Assembly (NCBI RefSeq): GCF_004346185.1
Contig: NZ_SMAI01000021.1
Location: 1-45,562, forward strand
Source: Aquabacter spiritensis
GTDB taxonomy: Bacteria; Pseudomonadota; Alphaproteobacteria; Rhizobiales; Xanthobacteraceae
Length of the DNA: 45,562 nt
Direction: 5' to 3'
The notes beneath the pieces were generated by a model. That model worked only from the letters and a program-made list of their open reading frames with translations, made no database searches and was not told the origin of the DNA. Shown here in pieces: positions 1 to 9,462 of this stretch (position 1 is its first letter; each line of letters starts with the position of its first letter). A program made the translations under genes and the position numbers.

Positions 1-60
1 GACGTCGAAGATTACCCCTGGCATGCCTCGCCGGCGTGCCGACCGCTCCCGCATCCCTCC

Positions 61-82
61 CCCCGCCGGGAAACCGGCGGGG
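61..82. terminator. GC-rich hairpin downstream of the HXXEE gene
   Basis: Arms CCCCGCCGG and CCGGCGGGG pair perfectly (9 bp) around a GAAA tetraloop. It lies just past the stop codon of the minus-strand membrane protein gene. There is no clear T-run on either strand, so it may end transcripts weakly or only protect 3' ends. Confidence 0.45.
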
Positions 83-99
83 CTGGAGGCGCTGGCGCC

Positions 100-867
100 T
101 CACGGCCCGGTCGAGGAGGCCCCCTGCCCCGCCGCTTTCGGCGCTCTGCGGGCCTTGGGGGCGGCCGGCGGCGGGGCGGCGCGCGGCAAAACGAGGAGCA
201 TGAGGCCGGCCGGGACGACGGCATTGAGGACCTGGATCGCCGCCAGCACTGCATCGCCATAGCCGAAGCGCAGATAGAGCAGCAGCGATCCCATCAGCAC
301 GCCATGCACCGCGATCCCGGCGAGTGGCACCAGAAGCACCGCCCGCACGCCGGCCTTGTAGCGCCGCACGGCGACGGCGAGCGCCCAGAGCGAGAGCGGC
401 AGAAACAAAAGGAGCGCGGTCGCGAGCCCGGGATTGTAGCGCTGCGCGGTGACGGCCGGGCTGAGATGGGCGAACAGATTGACCAGCGGGATGGCGAAGA
501 AACTCAACCCTATCAGCGGCTTGCGCGGCGCCAGGAGGGCCGCGATCAGGGCCGAGCCCCACACCGAGCCGACATTGACCGCGGTGATGAAGGACAGCGG
601 CACCGGGCAGGAGACGGCGTCGCGAAAGCCGATCTCGGCGCACAGGAAGCCGCGAAAGGCATAGGGCCGGCCGAACAGGTCGATCCCGTGCTCCTCGAAC
701 TGATGCAGCAGATAAGCCGCGATCCCGGCCCAGGTCAGCCAGGTCATGTCCTGCCAGCGCGCGACGCGCCGGTCGGTCTGCAGGCCGTCCCCGCTTGCGA
801 GCAGGATCAGCAGCAGACCGGCGGCGCCGAGGCCGATCCAGGGCCAGGTGATTGCGAACAGCGGCAT
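100..867 (-). CDS. HXXEE domain membrane protein
   Basis: A 255-residue, very hydrophobic protein with about six to seven predicted membrane segments. The HXXEE motif is visible as HQFEE at residues 55-59, followed by another His at 60, inside or next to a membrane segment. This places it in the HXXEE family, whose biochemical role is not established; the conserved His/Glu cluster could bind a metal. The C-terminal 25 residues are Ala/Pro/Lys/Arg rich and probably cytosolic. It stands alone on the minus strand, 83 nt from the end of the neighbouring regulator gene. Family placement is fairly sure, function is not. Confidence 0.75.
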   Translation of the reverse strand: MPLFAITWPWIGLGAAGLLLILLASGDGLQTDRRVARWQDMTWLTWAGIAAYLLHQFEEHGIDLFGRPYAFRGFLCAEIGFRDAVSCPVPLSFITAVNVGSVWGSALIAALLAPRKPLIGLSFFAIPLVNLFAHLSPAVTAQRYNPGLATALLLFLPLSLWALAVAVRRYKAGVRAVLLVPLAGIAVHGVLMGSLLLYLRFGYGDAVLAAIQVLNAVVPAGLMLLVLPRAAPPPAAPKARRAPKAAGQGASSTGP

Positions 868-950
868 GTCGCGCAGCTTAAGGCGAGAAGGTTTCGGAAC
901 CGGAAACCACCGCTCCCGAACAGATCGCGGCGGCGCGGCGGGCCGCCCGC

Positions 951-1694
951 TCAGCGCGGCGGCGAACCGGCCGGCACCGCGGCGCGCACCAATTCCATCG
1001 TCGTGGTGAAATGCAGCGCCAGCGCCGCCTCGGCCGCCGCCGCGTCGCGGGCGAGCGCCGCCTCGACGATCGCGGCATGCTCGGCATTCACGTCGCGGTC
1101 GCTGCCGCCCACCGCGCGGGCCAAGGCGCGGTAGCGCTCCGACTGCTCGAACAATGCCTTGCGGAAGCGCATCAGCCAGCCGAGGCCGCAGGCCGAGACC
1201 AGGGCCTCGTGAAAGGCGAAATGCAGATCGGCCCAGCCGCCGTCATGCGGCGCGGTCTGGCGGGCCAGGGCATAGGGGACTTGGCGCAACGCGTCCCAGC
1301 TCTCGCGCACCGCCCGCTCCCACCCGGCATCGCCGCGCGCGATCGACCGGCGCAGCGCCAGCGCCTCGATCTCGATGCGGGTCGAGGTCAGGTCCAGCAG
1401 GTCCGCGAGGTCGAGCGGGCTGACGCGGAAGCCGCGCTGGTCCTCGCTCAGCACGAAGCCGTCCGCGACCAGGCGCGAGAGCGCCTCGCGCACCGCCGAG
1501 AGGCTGACGTCGAAGCGCTTGGCGAGCGCCGCCACCGGCAGCTTTTCGCCCGGCGCGAGGCGGCAGGTGAGGATGTCCGAGCGCAAGGCGGCATGCACCG
1601 CCGAGGTCAGCGAGCGCACCGGCGCACCGGGAGCCACGCCCCCCGGAACCGATATCGTCTCGCCCCCCGGCCTGCGCATGCCGGCGGCCCTCAC
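951..1694 (-). CDS. GntR-family regulator, FCD subclass
   Basis: A 247-residue transcription factor. Residues 30-92 form the GntR winged helix-turn-helix (LPVAALAKRFDVSLSAVREA then a wing ending GFRVSP); residues of about 100-235 are the helical FCD effector domain, which in this family usually binds a metal and a small carboxylate. The GTG start overlaps the stop of the upstream deacetylase gene (GTGA), so the two are translationally coupled; an ATG five codons further in is the alternative. It likely controls the deacetylase and the divergent FAH/tartrate-dehydratase-like genes from the shared promoter region at about 2567-2730. The effector is not known. Confidence 0.85.
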   Translation of the reverse strand: MRAAGMRRPGGETISVPGGVAPGAPVRSLTSAVHAALRSDILTCRLAPGEKLPVAALAKRFDVSLSAVREALSRLVADGFVLSEDQRGFRVSPLDLADLLDLTSTRIEIEALALRRSIARGDAGWERAVRESWDALRQVPYALARQTAPHDGGWADLHFAFHEALVSACGLGWLMRFRKALFEQSERYRALARAVGGSDRDVNAEHAAIVEAALARDAAAAEAALALHFTTTMELVRAAVPAGSPPR

Positions 1695-2566
1695 AGGCCG
1701 AGGCTGGCGCGGGTGTGCGCCGCGATCTCGCCGCGGGTCGCGACATAGACGTCGTCGCGGCCGGCGACGCGCTGGGCGATCGCCTCATAGGCCCAGGCCC
1801 CACCCGGCCGGCCGTAGCAATGCGCATGCGCCGTCACGTCGATCATCACCGCCCCGTCGTCCACCTTCAGGGTATGGGACAGGAAATCGTCGAACAAGGC
1901 CAGGAATTGCGCCGGCGTGCGGCCGAACCGCATGGCGTGCGGCAGATCGTTGATCTCCATGTTGAACGGCACCGCGACGATGTCGCCGTTCTCGAAGGTC
2001 TGGAGATAGGGCGCGTCGGTGTCGAGGACGTCGCCCTGCCAGGCATAGCCCTCGTCCACCAGGACCCGCATCGTATCGAGCCCGGCAGTGCCCCGCGGGC
2101 TCATCCAGCCGCGCGGCCGGGTGCCGGTGATCGCCGCCAAAGCCTGCGTGGTGCGCACGACATTGTCGCGGTTCTCCGCCTCGGTGAGGCCGGCGGGGAT
2201 GATGTCCTGGGCGTAGGAATGGGCGACGATCTCGTGTCCCGCGCCGAAGATCGCGCGCACCTGCTCGGGATTGCGCTCGGCGAACACGCCACTCACCATG
2301 GCGCTCGCGGTGAGCTTGTTGCGGTCGAGGATGCGCAGCAACCGTTCGATCCCGGCCACCGCGCCATAGCTGCCCCAGGACAGCGCATTGGCATCGAACG
2401 TGCCGGGCGGGAGCGGATTGCCCATCGGCCCGATGCCCGGCGCCTTGCCGTCCGACCAGGCCTCGTAAGCAAGGTTGAACACCACCGCGACGTGCCGGCC
2501 GCCCGGCCAGCGGAAATCGCGGCCCGGCTTGGTGATGCGGGGGAAAGACGAGGCGGCGTCGGTCAT
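1691..2566 (-). CDS. Polysaccharide deacetylase family protein (PuuE/allantoinase-like branch)
   Basis: A 291-residue NodB-fold protein. The usual metal-binding TFDD motif is replaced near residues 28-36 by VVFNLAYEA, and the second motif reads HEIVAHSYAQD (His111, His116). This pattern resembles the PuuE allantoinase/cyclic-amidase branch rather than chitin or peptidoglycan deacetylases, and there is no signal peptide, so it probably acts on a small cyclic amide or ureide in the cytosol. It is the first gene of a two-gene minus-strand operon with the GntR regulator (4-nt overlap) and is divergent from the FAH-family gene. The substrate cannot be read from the sequence. Confidence 0.75.
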   Translation of the reverse strand: MTDAASSFPRITKPGRDFRWPGGRHVAVVFNLAYEAWSDGKAPGIGPMGNPLPPGTFDANALSWGSYGAVAGIERLLRILDRNKLTASAMVSGVFAERNPEQVRAIFGAGHEIVAHSYAQDIIPAGLTEAENRDNVVRTTQALAAITGTRPRGWMSPRGTAGLDTMRVLVDEGYAWQGDVLDTDAPYLQTFENGDIVAVPFNMEINDLPHAMRFGRTPAQFLALFDDFLSHTLKVDDGAVMIDVTAHAHCYGRPGGAWAYEAIAQRVAGRDDVYVATRGEIAAHTRASLGL

Positions 2567-2623
2567 GGCGGGTCTCCCTTGGTGCCGCGTCCCTCACCAT
2601 GTTCCGACGGGACCGTCAACTGA

Positions 2624-2714
2624 AAATCGATTTACCTTTTCCGCCCCGCTCCGCTCGTCGCTCCGCCTGGACACTCCGGTTCAAACCCATTATCACCGCG
2701 CCAATATCGATTTT
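2624..2714. promoter_or_regulatory. Candidate operators in the divergent promoter region (ATCGATTT repeats)
   Basis: Two copies of an ATCGATTT core lie between the divergent deacetylase and FAH genes: AAATCGATTT, a perfect 10-bp palindrome at 2624-2633, and ATATCGATTTT at about 2704-2714. They are about 80 bp apart. They are plausible binding sites for the GntR regulator encoded at 951-1694, but only position and symmetry support this. Confidence 0.35.
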
Positions 2715-2730
2715 CCGGCAGGAGTGGCGC

Positions 2731-3570
2731 ATGCGGCTGATGATGGTGAAGACCCCCGAAGGGGATGCCCTGGGCGTGGTCGAGGGCGACGGCGTCGCCA
2801 TCCTGCCGGGCCGGACCCTGCGCGAAGTCTGCGGCGGCGGCGAGGCCGCGCTGAAGGCGGTGGCCGCGGCGGCCGCGGCGGCGCCGAAGGTGCCGCGCGC
2901 CTCGGTCAAGGCCGCCCAGCCGGTCCTCAATCCCGGCAAGTTCATCTGCATCGGCCTCAACTTCACCGACCATGCCAAGGAAGGCGGCAATCCGATCCCG
3001 GACTATCCCGCTCTGTTCCTGCGCGTGCCCTCCTCGCTGATCGCCGACGGCGAGCCCATGGTGTGCCCCAAGGCCTCGCCGACCTTCGACTATGAGGCGG
3101 AGCTGACCATCGTGATCGGCAAAGGCGGCCGGCACATCCCCGAGGACAAGGCGCTCGAGGCCGTGTTCGGCTATACCATTTTCAACGATGGCAGCGTCCG
3201 CGCCTATCAGCGCAAGTCGACCCAATGGACCGCCGGCAAGAATTTCGACGCCACCGGCCCGATCGGCCCCGAAGTCGTCACCTGCGACGAACTGCCGGAC
3301 GGCGCCCACGGTCTCGCGGTGCGTTCGATCCTGAACGGCAAGGTCATGCAGGACGGCAACACCTCCGACTTCATCTTCTCGGTCGCCAAGGTGGTGTCCA
3401 CCCTGTCCGAGATCATGACCCTTGAGCCCGGCGACATGATCGCCACCGGCACCCCGGCCGGCGTCGGCTATCCCCGCAAGCCGCCCGTCTTCATGAAAGC
3501 GGGCGACGAGATCGTCATCGAGATCGAGGGGATCGGCCGCCTCACCAACCCGATCGTCGACGAGGCCTGA
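2731..3570 (+). CDS. Fumarylacetoacetate hydrolase (FAH) family protein
   Basis: A 279-residue FAH-fold enzyme. The ATG at 2731 is preceded by AGGAG at a good spacing, so longer upstream readings are not needed. The conserved segment IGLNFTDHAKE lies at residues 74-84, metal-ligand motif DYEAEL at 120-125, then GYTIFNDGSVRAYQ and a GDMIATGTPAGVG stretch near the C-terminus. Members hydrolyse or decarboxylate 2-oxo acids or beta-diketo products with Mg2+. It is followed after 3 nt by a sugar-acid dehydratase, so the pair may convert a hydroxy acid to a 2-oxo acid and then process it. The exact reaction is unknown. Confidence 0.85.
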   Translation: MRLMMVKTPEGDALGVVEGDGVAILPGRTLREVCGGGEAALKAVAAAAAAAPKVPRASVKAAQPVLNPGKFICIGLNFTDHAKEGGNPIPDYPALFLRVPSSLIADGEPMVCPKASPTFDYEAELTIVIGKGGRHIPEDKALEAVFGYTIFNDGSVRAYQRKSTQWTAGKNFDATGPIGPEVVTCDELPDGAHGLAVRSILNGKVMQDGNTSDFIFSVAKVVSTLSEIMTLEPGDMIATGTPAGVGYPRKPPVFMKAGDEIVIEIEGIGRLTNPIVDEA

Positions 3571-3573
3571 CCG

Positions 3574-4731
3574 ATGCGGGTGGTGGAGATCCGGGAGAAG
3601 GCGGTCAAGCTGCAAAGCCGGCTGCGCAACGCCGCCTTCTCGTTCGACGAGATGACCACCTCCCTGGTCGCGGTGGTGACCGACGTCGTGCGTAACGGCC
3701 GGCCGGTCGTCGGCTACGCCTTCAACTCCACCGGCCGCTATGCCTGCGGCGCGCAGATGCGCGACCGCTTCGTCCCGCGCCTGATGCGCGCGGAGGCGCT
3801 GACGCTCGACCCCGCCGCCTTCGATCCGGACCTCTGGCTGACCGCCATGATGTTCGGCGAAAAGCCCGGCGGCGACATGGAGCGTTCGGTCGCCATCGGC
3901 ACCATCGAGCATGCGCTGTGGGACGCGGTCGGCAAGATCGCGGACGTGCCGGTCTACCGGCTGATCGCCGACCGCTATCGCGGCGGCGACGCCCAGACGC
4001 GGGTGTTCTGCTATGTCGGCGGCGGCTGGTACGCGCCGGGCAAGACGGTCGCCGATCTGCTCGAGGAAGTCCGCCGCTATCTCGGCATGGGCTATACCCT
4101 CATCAAGGTGAAGGTGGGCGGCCTGCCGCTCGCCGAGGACCTGGCGCGGCTGGAGGCGGTGATCAGCCTGCTCGGCGATCCCGCGCGGCTCGCCGTCGAC
4201 GCCAATTGCGGCATTCCGCCCGCGCTGCGGCCGGCTTATGCGCAGGCGCTGAAGCCGCTCGGTCTGCGCTGGTTCGAGGAGCCGGCGCATCCCGCCGACT
4301 TCGCCGGAAATGCCGATTTCATCGCCGCCTACGGCAATCCCGTCGCCACCGGGGAGAACCTGTTCGCGCTCGAGGACGTGCGCAATCTGGTGCGCCACGG
4401 CGGCATGCGGCCCGGCATCGACATCATCCAGAGCGACATTCCCCAGTCCTACGGAATCGGCACCGCGGCGCGGGTGCTCGCCATGCTGGCCGAGCACGGC
4501 TTTACGCCCGCCTCGGTCTTGCCGCACGGCGGCAACCAGATGTCGTTCAACCAGAGTGCCGGCTTCGGCCTCGGCATGTGCGAGGCCTATCCCGACGCCT
4601 TCGGGGTATTCTCCGGCTATTGCGACGACGTGCGCGTCGAGGACGGCTACATCACGGCGGGCGACTGGCCCGGCATGGGCTTCGAACGCCAGGCCGAGCT
4701 GTTCCGCCTGTTCCAGAGCGTCCTGGACTGA
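3574..4731 (+). CDS. D(-)-tartrate dehydratase-like enolase-superfamily enzyme
   Basis: A 385-residue mandelate racemase/muconate lactonizing enzyme family member. The N-terminal MTTSLVAVVTDVVR and NSTGRY segments, the GEKPGG segment and the whole motif order match the Bradyrhizobium D-tartrate dehydratase type as I recall it. Candidate catalytic residues are Lys178/Lys180 (IKVKV), metal ligands Asp209, Glu235 and Glu261, and general acid/base His318 (PHGGNQMS), each about four residues offset from that enzyme. It probably dehydrates a hydroxy-diacid to an oxo acid. It is cotranscribed with the FAH-family gene (3-nt gap). Its stop lies 7 nt from the convergent ABC ATPase gene. Tartrate itself as substrate is an inference. 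Confidence 0.8.
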   Translation: MRVVEIREKAVKLQSRLRNAAFSFDEMTTSLVAVVTDVVRNGRPVVGYAFNSTGRYACGAQMRDRFVPRLMRAEALTLDPAAFDPDLWLTAMMFGEKPGGDMERSVAIGTIEHALWDAVGKIADVPVYRLIADRYRGGDAQTRVFCYVGGGWYAPGKTVADLLEEVRRYLGMGYTLIKVKVGGLPLAEDLARLEAVISLLGDPARLAVDANCGIPPALRPAYAQALKPLGLRWFEEPAHPADFAGNADFIAAYGNPVATGENLFALEDVRNLVRHGGMRPGIDIIQSDIPQSYGIGTAARVLAMLAEHGFTPASVLPHGGNQMSFNQSAGFGLGMCEAYPDAFGVFSGYCDDVRVEDGYITAGDWPGMGFERQAELFRLFQSVLD

Positions 4732-4738
4732 GCCCGGC

Positions 4739-6064
4739 TCAGTCCTCGGTCTCCAGGCTGAACTGCCGGACCTGCTCGTCATAGATGAAGGTCTCGCCGT
4801 AGCGGCCCCAATTGGTGACGGCACGCAGGCAGTCGCGCGCGAAGTCCTCCGACATATGGTCTTCCAGCTCGTCGGCGAAGCGCGACCAGGGCGCCCGGTG
4901 GCTCGGCCGCTCGTCCAGCACCCGCCGGATATGGGCGGCGAGCGGGATATGCGCGAGAAGGTGCTCGGCGAACAGAGCCTTGCGCGGCTCGACCTCCGCC
5001 GCGACGAACCGCCTGCCGGCCTCGGTGAGCGTGATGTCGCCCCCGGCGACGTCCGCGAACCGCAGCATATGCAGCGCCTCGGCGATCGGGAACAACGAGT
5101 CGGCCGGCATGTGCAGGCTCTCGGCCAGCGCCGGCAGATCCGCCTTGCCGCTATAGGGCGGATCGGCCAGTTCCTCCATCAGGCCTGCGAGGACGTTGGT
5201 GGAGATCGGCGGCAGATAAGTGGTGAGCGTGATGTCGGCGTGCGGGGCCGCGGCGCCGTGGAGCGGCGCACCAGGACCCTCGCGATTGGTCATGCGGGCA
5301 TAGATCTCTTCCACCAGATCGCGGAATTCCGGCGCCTGCCGGTCACGCGGATGCGGCAGCGCGATCGGCATCTCGAAGGCGACCCGGCCGGGATTGGAGG
5401 AGAAGATCAGGACGCGGTCGCACATCAGCACCGCCTCCTCGATATTGTGGGTGACGATCAGGATCGACTTGATCGGCAGCGCGCCGTCGGTCCACAGATC
5501 GATGATATCGGTGCGCAGCGTTTCGGCGGTGAGCACGTCGAGCGCCGAGAAGGGCTCGTCCATCAGCATCAGCCGGGGATGCACGACGAGGGCCCGCGCG
5601 AAGCCGACGCGCTGGCGCATGCCGCCCGACAATTCCTTGGGATAGGCGCTCTCAAAGCCGCCGAGGCCGATCAGGTCGATCGCCTCCTCGGCGCGGCGGC
5701 GCCGCTCTGCGGCGGCAATGCCCAGCGCTTCCAGCCCGATCTCGACATTCTGGCGCACCGTGAGCCACGGGAAGAGGGCGAAGGTCTGGAATACCATCGC
5801 GATCCCCTCGCTGGGACCGCTGACCTTCTCGCCATACCAGGTGACATCGCCGGCGAAGGGCGGCGTCAGGCCGGAAATGATGCGCAGGAGGGACGATTTT
5901 CCGGATCCGGACCGCCCGAGCAGGCCGACGATCTCGCCCTCCTTGATGGCGAGGGAGACGTCGTCCAGCACCAGGATGCGATTGTTCTCGCTCTTCCGAA
6001 AAGACTGGACCACATGGGACACCGACAGCATCGGCGTGCCGGAGGACTGGGTGGTGTCGAGCAT
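4739..6064 (-). CDS. ABC transporter ATPase with C-terminal AAA-associated domain
   Basis: A 441-residue NitT/TauT-type ATP-binding subunit. Walker A is GRSGSGKS at residues 50-57, with the Q-loop FQTFALFPW, the signature LSGGMRQR, Walker B LMLMDEPFSALD and the switch His in VTHNIEEA. About 150 residues beyond the nucleotide-binding domain, from around residue 290, match the AAA-associated C-terminal domain found on some of these ATPases; its role is not established, possibly regulatory. The start ATG is 11 nt after the stop of the fused permease gene, so the two form one operon. No solute-binding protein gene is adjacent. Confidence 0.88.
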   Translation of the reverse strand: MLDTTQSSGTPMLSVSHVVQSFRKSENNRILVLDDVSLAIKEGEIVGLLGRSGSGKSSLLRIISGLTPPFAGDVTWYGEKVSGPSEGIAMVFQTFALFPWLTVRQNVEIGLEALGIAAAERRRRAEEAIDLIGLGGFESAYPKELSGGMRQRVGFARALVVHPRLMLMDEPFSALDVLTAETLRTDIIDLWTDGALPIKSILIVTHNIEEAVLMCDRVLIFSSNPGRVAFEMPIALPHPRDRQAPEFRDLVEEIYARMTNREGPGAPLHGAAAPHADITLTTYLPPISTNVLAGLMEELADPPYSGKADLPALAESLHMPADSLFPIAEALHMLRFADVAGGDITLTEAGRRFVAAEVEPRKALFAEHLLAHIPLAAHIRRVLDERPSHRAPWSRFADELEDHMSEDFARDCLRAVTNWGRYGETFIYDEQVRQFSLETED

Positions 6065-6075
6065 GATCGGTGTCC

Positions 6076-7818
6076 TCAGTCGAGACGCAGCCGGCGCGCG
6101 GCGAAATTGAACATTGGCCGCCAGAGGGTGCGGTTGAAGGCGATGACATAGAGCGACATCACCGCGATGCCGAGCGTGATGCGGGGATAGTCGCCCGCCG
6201 TCGTGGCGTCGGCGATATAGGCGCCGAGGCCCTCGGCGCGCAGCGTGGTATCGCCCCAGCTCGCCACCTCGGCGACGATCGAGGCGTTCCACGATCCGCC
6301 CGAGGCGGTGAGCGCGCCGGTGACGTAATAGGGAAAGACCCCCGGCAGGATCACCTTGGTCCACCAGTGCCAGCCGCGGATATGGAAGGAGGCCGCCGCC
6401 TCCCGCATGTCGGTTGGGAACGCGCTCGCGCCAGCGATCACGTTGAACAGGATGTACCATTGGGTGCCGAGCACCATCAGCGGCGACAGCCAGATATTGG
6501 GATCGAGGCCGAAATACACGATCGCCACGACCGCGAACGGGAAGATGATATTGGCGGGAAAGGCGGCGAGAAACTGGGCGAGCGGCTGCACCGCCGTCGC
6601 CACTTTGGGCCGCAGGCCGATCCAGACGCCGATCGGCACCCAGATCAGCGAGGCGATGAAGATCAGCACGGCGACCCGCAGCAATGTGAGAAAGCCGAGC
6701 CAGAGAACGTGAAACACCTCGGAGAGCCCGACCTCGGTGGCAACGAAGCGCACGATCAGCCACACGCTGTAGAGCGCGGCGGCGGCGATCAGAACCGACC
6801 AGATCCGATCCATCGCGCGGCTCGACCAGGCGACGCCGACCGGGCGTGGCACCGCGACCGGCAGCGCCAGCGGCATGCGCGCGGCGCCGCGCAGCGCGCG
6901 GCCGAAGGGGGCGATGACGAACTGGAACAGATGCGCGCGCTTGATCAGATCGAGCACCCAGGAGCGCGGCGGCGGCCCGCCGACCGAGGTCTCGAACCGA
7001 AACTTCTCGGCCCAGGCGACGAGCGGGCGGAACAGGAGCTGGTCGTAGATCAGGATCACCACCAGCATGGCCACCACCGACCAGCCGACGGCGACGAGGT
7101 CCTTCTGGTCGATCGCGGTCGCGACATAGGCGCCGATGCCCGGCAGGGTGATGGTGGTCGAGCCGACCGTGATCGCCTCGGAGGCGACGACGAAGAACCA
7201 GCCGCCCGACATCGACATCATGGTGTTCCACACCAGGCCCGGCATGGAGAACGGCACTTCCAGCCGCCAGAAGCGCTGCCACCCGGTCAGGCGGAAGCTG
7301 CTCGACACCTCTTCGAGGTCGCGCGGCAGGGTCTTCAGCGATTGGTAGAAGCTGAAGGTCATGTTCCAGGCCTGGCTGGTGAAGATCGCGAACACCGCCG
7401 CGAATTCCACCCCCAGGACCTGGCCCGGGAACAGCCCCATGAAGAACACGACGGTAAAGGACAGGAAGCCCAGGACCGGCACCGACTGGAGAATGTCGAG
7501 GATCGGGATCAGCACCATTTCCGCGCGGCGGCTCTTGGCCGCGATGGCGCCATAGAGGAAGGTGAAGATCAAAGAGGCGATGATCGCCGCGAGCATGCGG
7601 GCGGTGGTGCGCAGGGCATATTCGGGCAGAGCGGAGGGATCGAGCGTGATCGGCGTCCTGTCGAGGTCGGAAATCGGGACCAGGGCCTCCTGCGTGCTCT
7701 GGGTGAACAAAGCGAGCAAGCCGAACACGACGGCGAAGGCGAACAGATCGAAGGGGGTGAAGAAACGGGACCGGACCGGGGCGGGACCATTGCCGACGGC
7801 TGCAGGCTGAAACAGCAT
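6076..7818 (-). CDS. Fused double ABC transporter permease (NitT/TauT type)
   Basis: A 580-residue membrane protein carrying two complete binding-protein-dependent permease domains in one chain. The first ends its cytosolic loop with [20 protein letters not shown], the second with [20 protein letters not shown]; both are EAA-type loops that contact the ATPase. A linker near residues 270-340 separates them. I prefer the ATG at 7818, which has GGTGGA upstream; a GTG four codons earlier is possible. With the ATPase downstream it makes a complete channel with a single membrane chain. The substrate is unknown, and the missing binding protein must be encoded elsewhere or not used. Confidence 0.88.
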   Translation of the reverse strand: MLFQPAAVGNGPAPVRSRFFTPFDLFAFAVVFGLLALFTQSTQEALVPISDLDRTPITLDPSALPEYALRTTARMLAAIIASLIFTFLYGAIAAKSRRAEMVLIPILDILQSVPVLGFLSFTVVFFMGLFPGQVLGVEFAAVFAIFTSQAWNMTFSFYQSLKTLPRDLEEVSSSFRLTGWQRFWRLEVPFSMPGLVWNTMMSMSGGWFFVVASEAITVGSTTITLPGIGAYVATAIDQKDLVAVGWSVVAMLVVILIYDQLLFRPLVAWAEKFRFETSVGGPPPRSWVLDLIKRAHLFQFVIAPFGRALRGAARMPLALPVAVPRPVGVAWSSRAMDRIWSVLIAAAALYSVWLIVRFVATEVGLSEVFHVLWLGFLTLLRVAVLIFIASLIWVPIGVWIGLRPKVATAVQPLAQFLAAFPANIIFPFAVVAIVYFGLDPNIWLSPLMVLGTQWYILFNVIAGASAFPTDMREAAASFHIRGWHWWTKVILPGVFPYYVTGALTASGGSWNASIVAEVASWGDTTLRAEGLGAYIADATTAGDYPRITLGIAVMSLYVIAFNRTLWRPMFNFAARRLRLD

Positions 7819-7988
7819 GGGAACGTCCACCCGGAATGTGGAAGATTGATCACGTCTGCTTGAGGCCAGTACAGCGCGTCCATGACAAATACGCTACGCA
7901 CTCTGCGCACATCGCCCTGCGACCTCCGCGCGCGCCGCCATCCCGCGCGACGCGGGCTTCAGGTCGCGCGAACCCGGGCGGCCGGCGC

Positions 7989-8687
7989 ATGAGCGGTCCC
8001 CGCGACGCGGTGGTCGACATCACCCCCGACGTCCTGCTGAAGGCCTATGCCTGCGGCATCTTCCCCATGGCGGAAAGCGCCGAAGACCCGGGGCTCTATT
8101 GGATCGAGCCCGAGCGGCGCGGGATCTTCCCGCTGGACGGGCTGCGGATCTCCTCCCGCCTCGCCCGCACCGTGCGGTCCGACCGATTCGAAGTGCGCAT
8201 CGACAGCGACTTCGACGGCGTGATCGACGGCTGCGCCGCCTCCCAGCCCGGCCGGGCGAAGACCTGGATCAATGCGCGGATCCGCACCCTCTATGGCCAA
8301 TTGTTCACGCGCGGCCGGTGTCACACGGTCGAGGTCTGGCGCGAGGGTCGGCTGGTCGGGGGGCTCTACGGCGTGCGGCTCGGCGCGGCCTTCTTCGGCG
8401 AGAGCATGTTCCACGTCGAGCGCGACGCCTCGAAAGTCGCGCTGGTGCATCTCGTGGCGCGATTGAGGGCCGGCGGCTTCCGCCTGCTCGACACCCAGTT
8501 CGTCACCCCGCACCTCGAAAGCCTCGGCGCCGTCGAGGTCAGCCGGCGGCACTATCACCGCCTGCTCGACGCCGCGCTGGCGACCGAGGGCGACTTTTAT
8601 TGCTGGCCGGCAGATTTGGCCGTGGCGGGCGGGGCCGCCTTGCAGGTGGTCAGCCAGACGTCGAAAATCGGATGCTCGACGCCGTGA
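7989..8687 (+). CDS. aat: Leucyl/phenylalanyl-tRNA--protein transferase
   Basis: A 232-residue enzyme that transfers Leu or Phe from tRNA to N-terminal Arg/Lys of proteins, marking them for ClpS/ClpAP degradation. Family hallmarks are [19 protein letters not shown] at the start, then [39 protein letters not shown] and LLDTQF. The ATG at 7989 gives the usual length. The 3' end overlaps the convergent DUF2155 gene by 91 bp. A position next to DUF2155 and NDUFA12 genes is common in this bacterial group; here the upstream neighbour is the divergent ABC permease rather than accB/accC. Confidence 0.93.
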   Translation: MSGPRDAVVDITPDVLLKAYACGIFPMAESAEDPGLYWIEPERRGIFPLDGLRISSRLARTVRSDRFEVRIDSDFDGVIDGCAASQPGRAKTWINARIRTLYGQLFTRGRCHTVEVWREGRLVGGLYGVRLGAAFFGESMFHVERDASKVALVHLVARLRAGGFRLLDTQFVTPHLESLGAVEVSRRHYHRLLDAALATEGDFYCWPADLAVAGGAALQVVSQTSKIGCSTP

Positions 8688-9280
8688 AGCCCGGGGCTTG
8701 AGGCGAACATCCAGCCGGTGAAGATGCGCTTGGCCTCGCCCTTCAGGGTGATCTCGTTGACCTCGGTGAAGCTGGTCGTGTTGGTCGGTTCGGTCGGCGG
8801 CCGGGTATAGCAGGCGCGCGGTGTAACCTGGAGCGCCCCGAACTGCACCGTCTCGCCGATCTTCACCTCGAACGAGGTGATGCGGCCGGTGATCTTGTCG
8901 AGCCCGGCATAGACCGCGGTGGGATTGGGGATCTTTTCGGCCGGCGGCTGGACCACGACCATGTCGCCCTCATCGGTCCCGGTCGGTGGAGAAGCGGTGC
9001 CGGCCGCGGGCGGGACCACGGCGGGCGCCGGGCCGGGAAATGCGTCCCGCGCTCCCGGACGCGGCGAACCGGGAGGCGGCAATTGCCGCGCCGAACCCGG
9101 CGTCTGGGGCGCCGGAGGCAGCGGTCCGGAAGGCGGAACCGCGGGCGTGGTCGACATTCCCGCCGGCGGAGCGAGCGGCGCCGACTGAATGGTGTATTGC
9201 GCGCGCGCCGCCCCCGCGGCGTCGGCCATCAACAGGACCAAGACGGCGGCCGGAACGAAGGCGGGACGGAATTTCTTCAT
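8597..9280 (-). CDS. DUF2155 domain exported protein
   Basis: A 227-residue exported protein. MKKF followed by a hydrophobic stretch and an ARAQ-like cleavage region at about residues 24-28 form a signal peptide. Residues of about 30-110 are Pro/Ala/Gly rich and low in complexity. The C-terminal 110 residues are the DUF2155 domain, with the segments [23 protein letters not shown] and [23 protein letters not shown]. Its function is unknown; the fold is predicted to act in the periplasm. An alternative start at 9301 would add seven residues. The last 91 bp are antisense to the end of aat. Confidence 0.85.
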   Translation of the reverse strand: MKKFRPAFVPAAVLVLLMADAAGAARAQYTIQSAPLAPPAGMSTTPAVPPSGPLPPAPQTPGSARQLPPPGSPRPGARDAFPGPAPAVVPPAAGTASPPTGTDEGDMVVVQPPAEKIPNPTAVYAGLDKITGRITSFEVKIGETVQFGALQVTPRACYTRPPTEPTNTTSFTEVNEITLKGEAKRIFTGWMFASSPGLHGVEHPIFDVWLTTCKAAPPATAKSAGQQ

Positions 9281-9462
9281 GGAAAAGCGAACCTGACACA
9301 TGATGCCGCGGACCTGGGCGGGGCCGCCGCCTGCACCCGGTAGACACGCGCAATGCGGCCAAGCAAGGGCAATCCGGGAGGTTGTCGTGCGCGGCGACAG
9401 CCCGGGACCCGGAGTCCCGCGGCGGCAGGCGGACCCGCGCGATGGGAGCCGAGGCCCGCCCC

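Noticed and set aside
4310-6151. A 613-codon plus-strand open frame across the dehydratase-like and ABC ATPase genes
   Set aside because: It is a shadow of the real genes with no recognisable domain; the ABC ATPase on the opposite strand has all family motifs.
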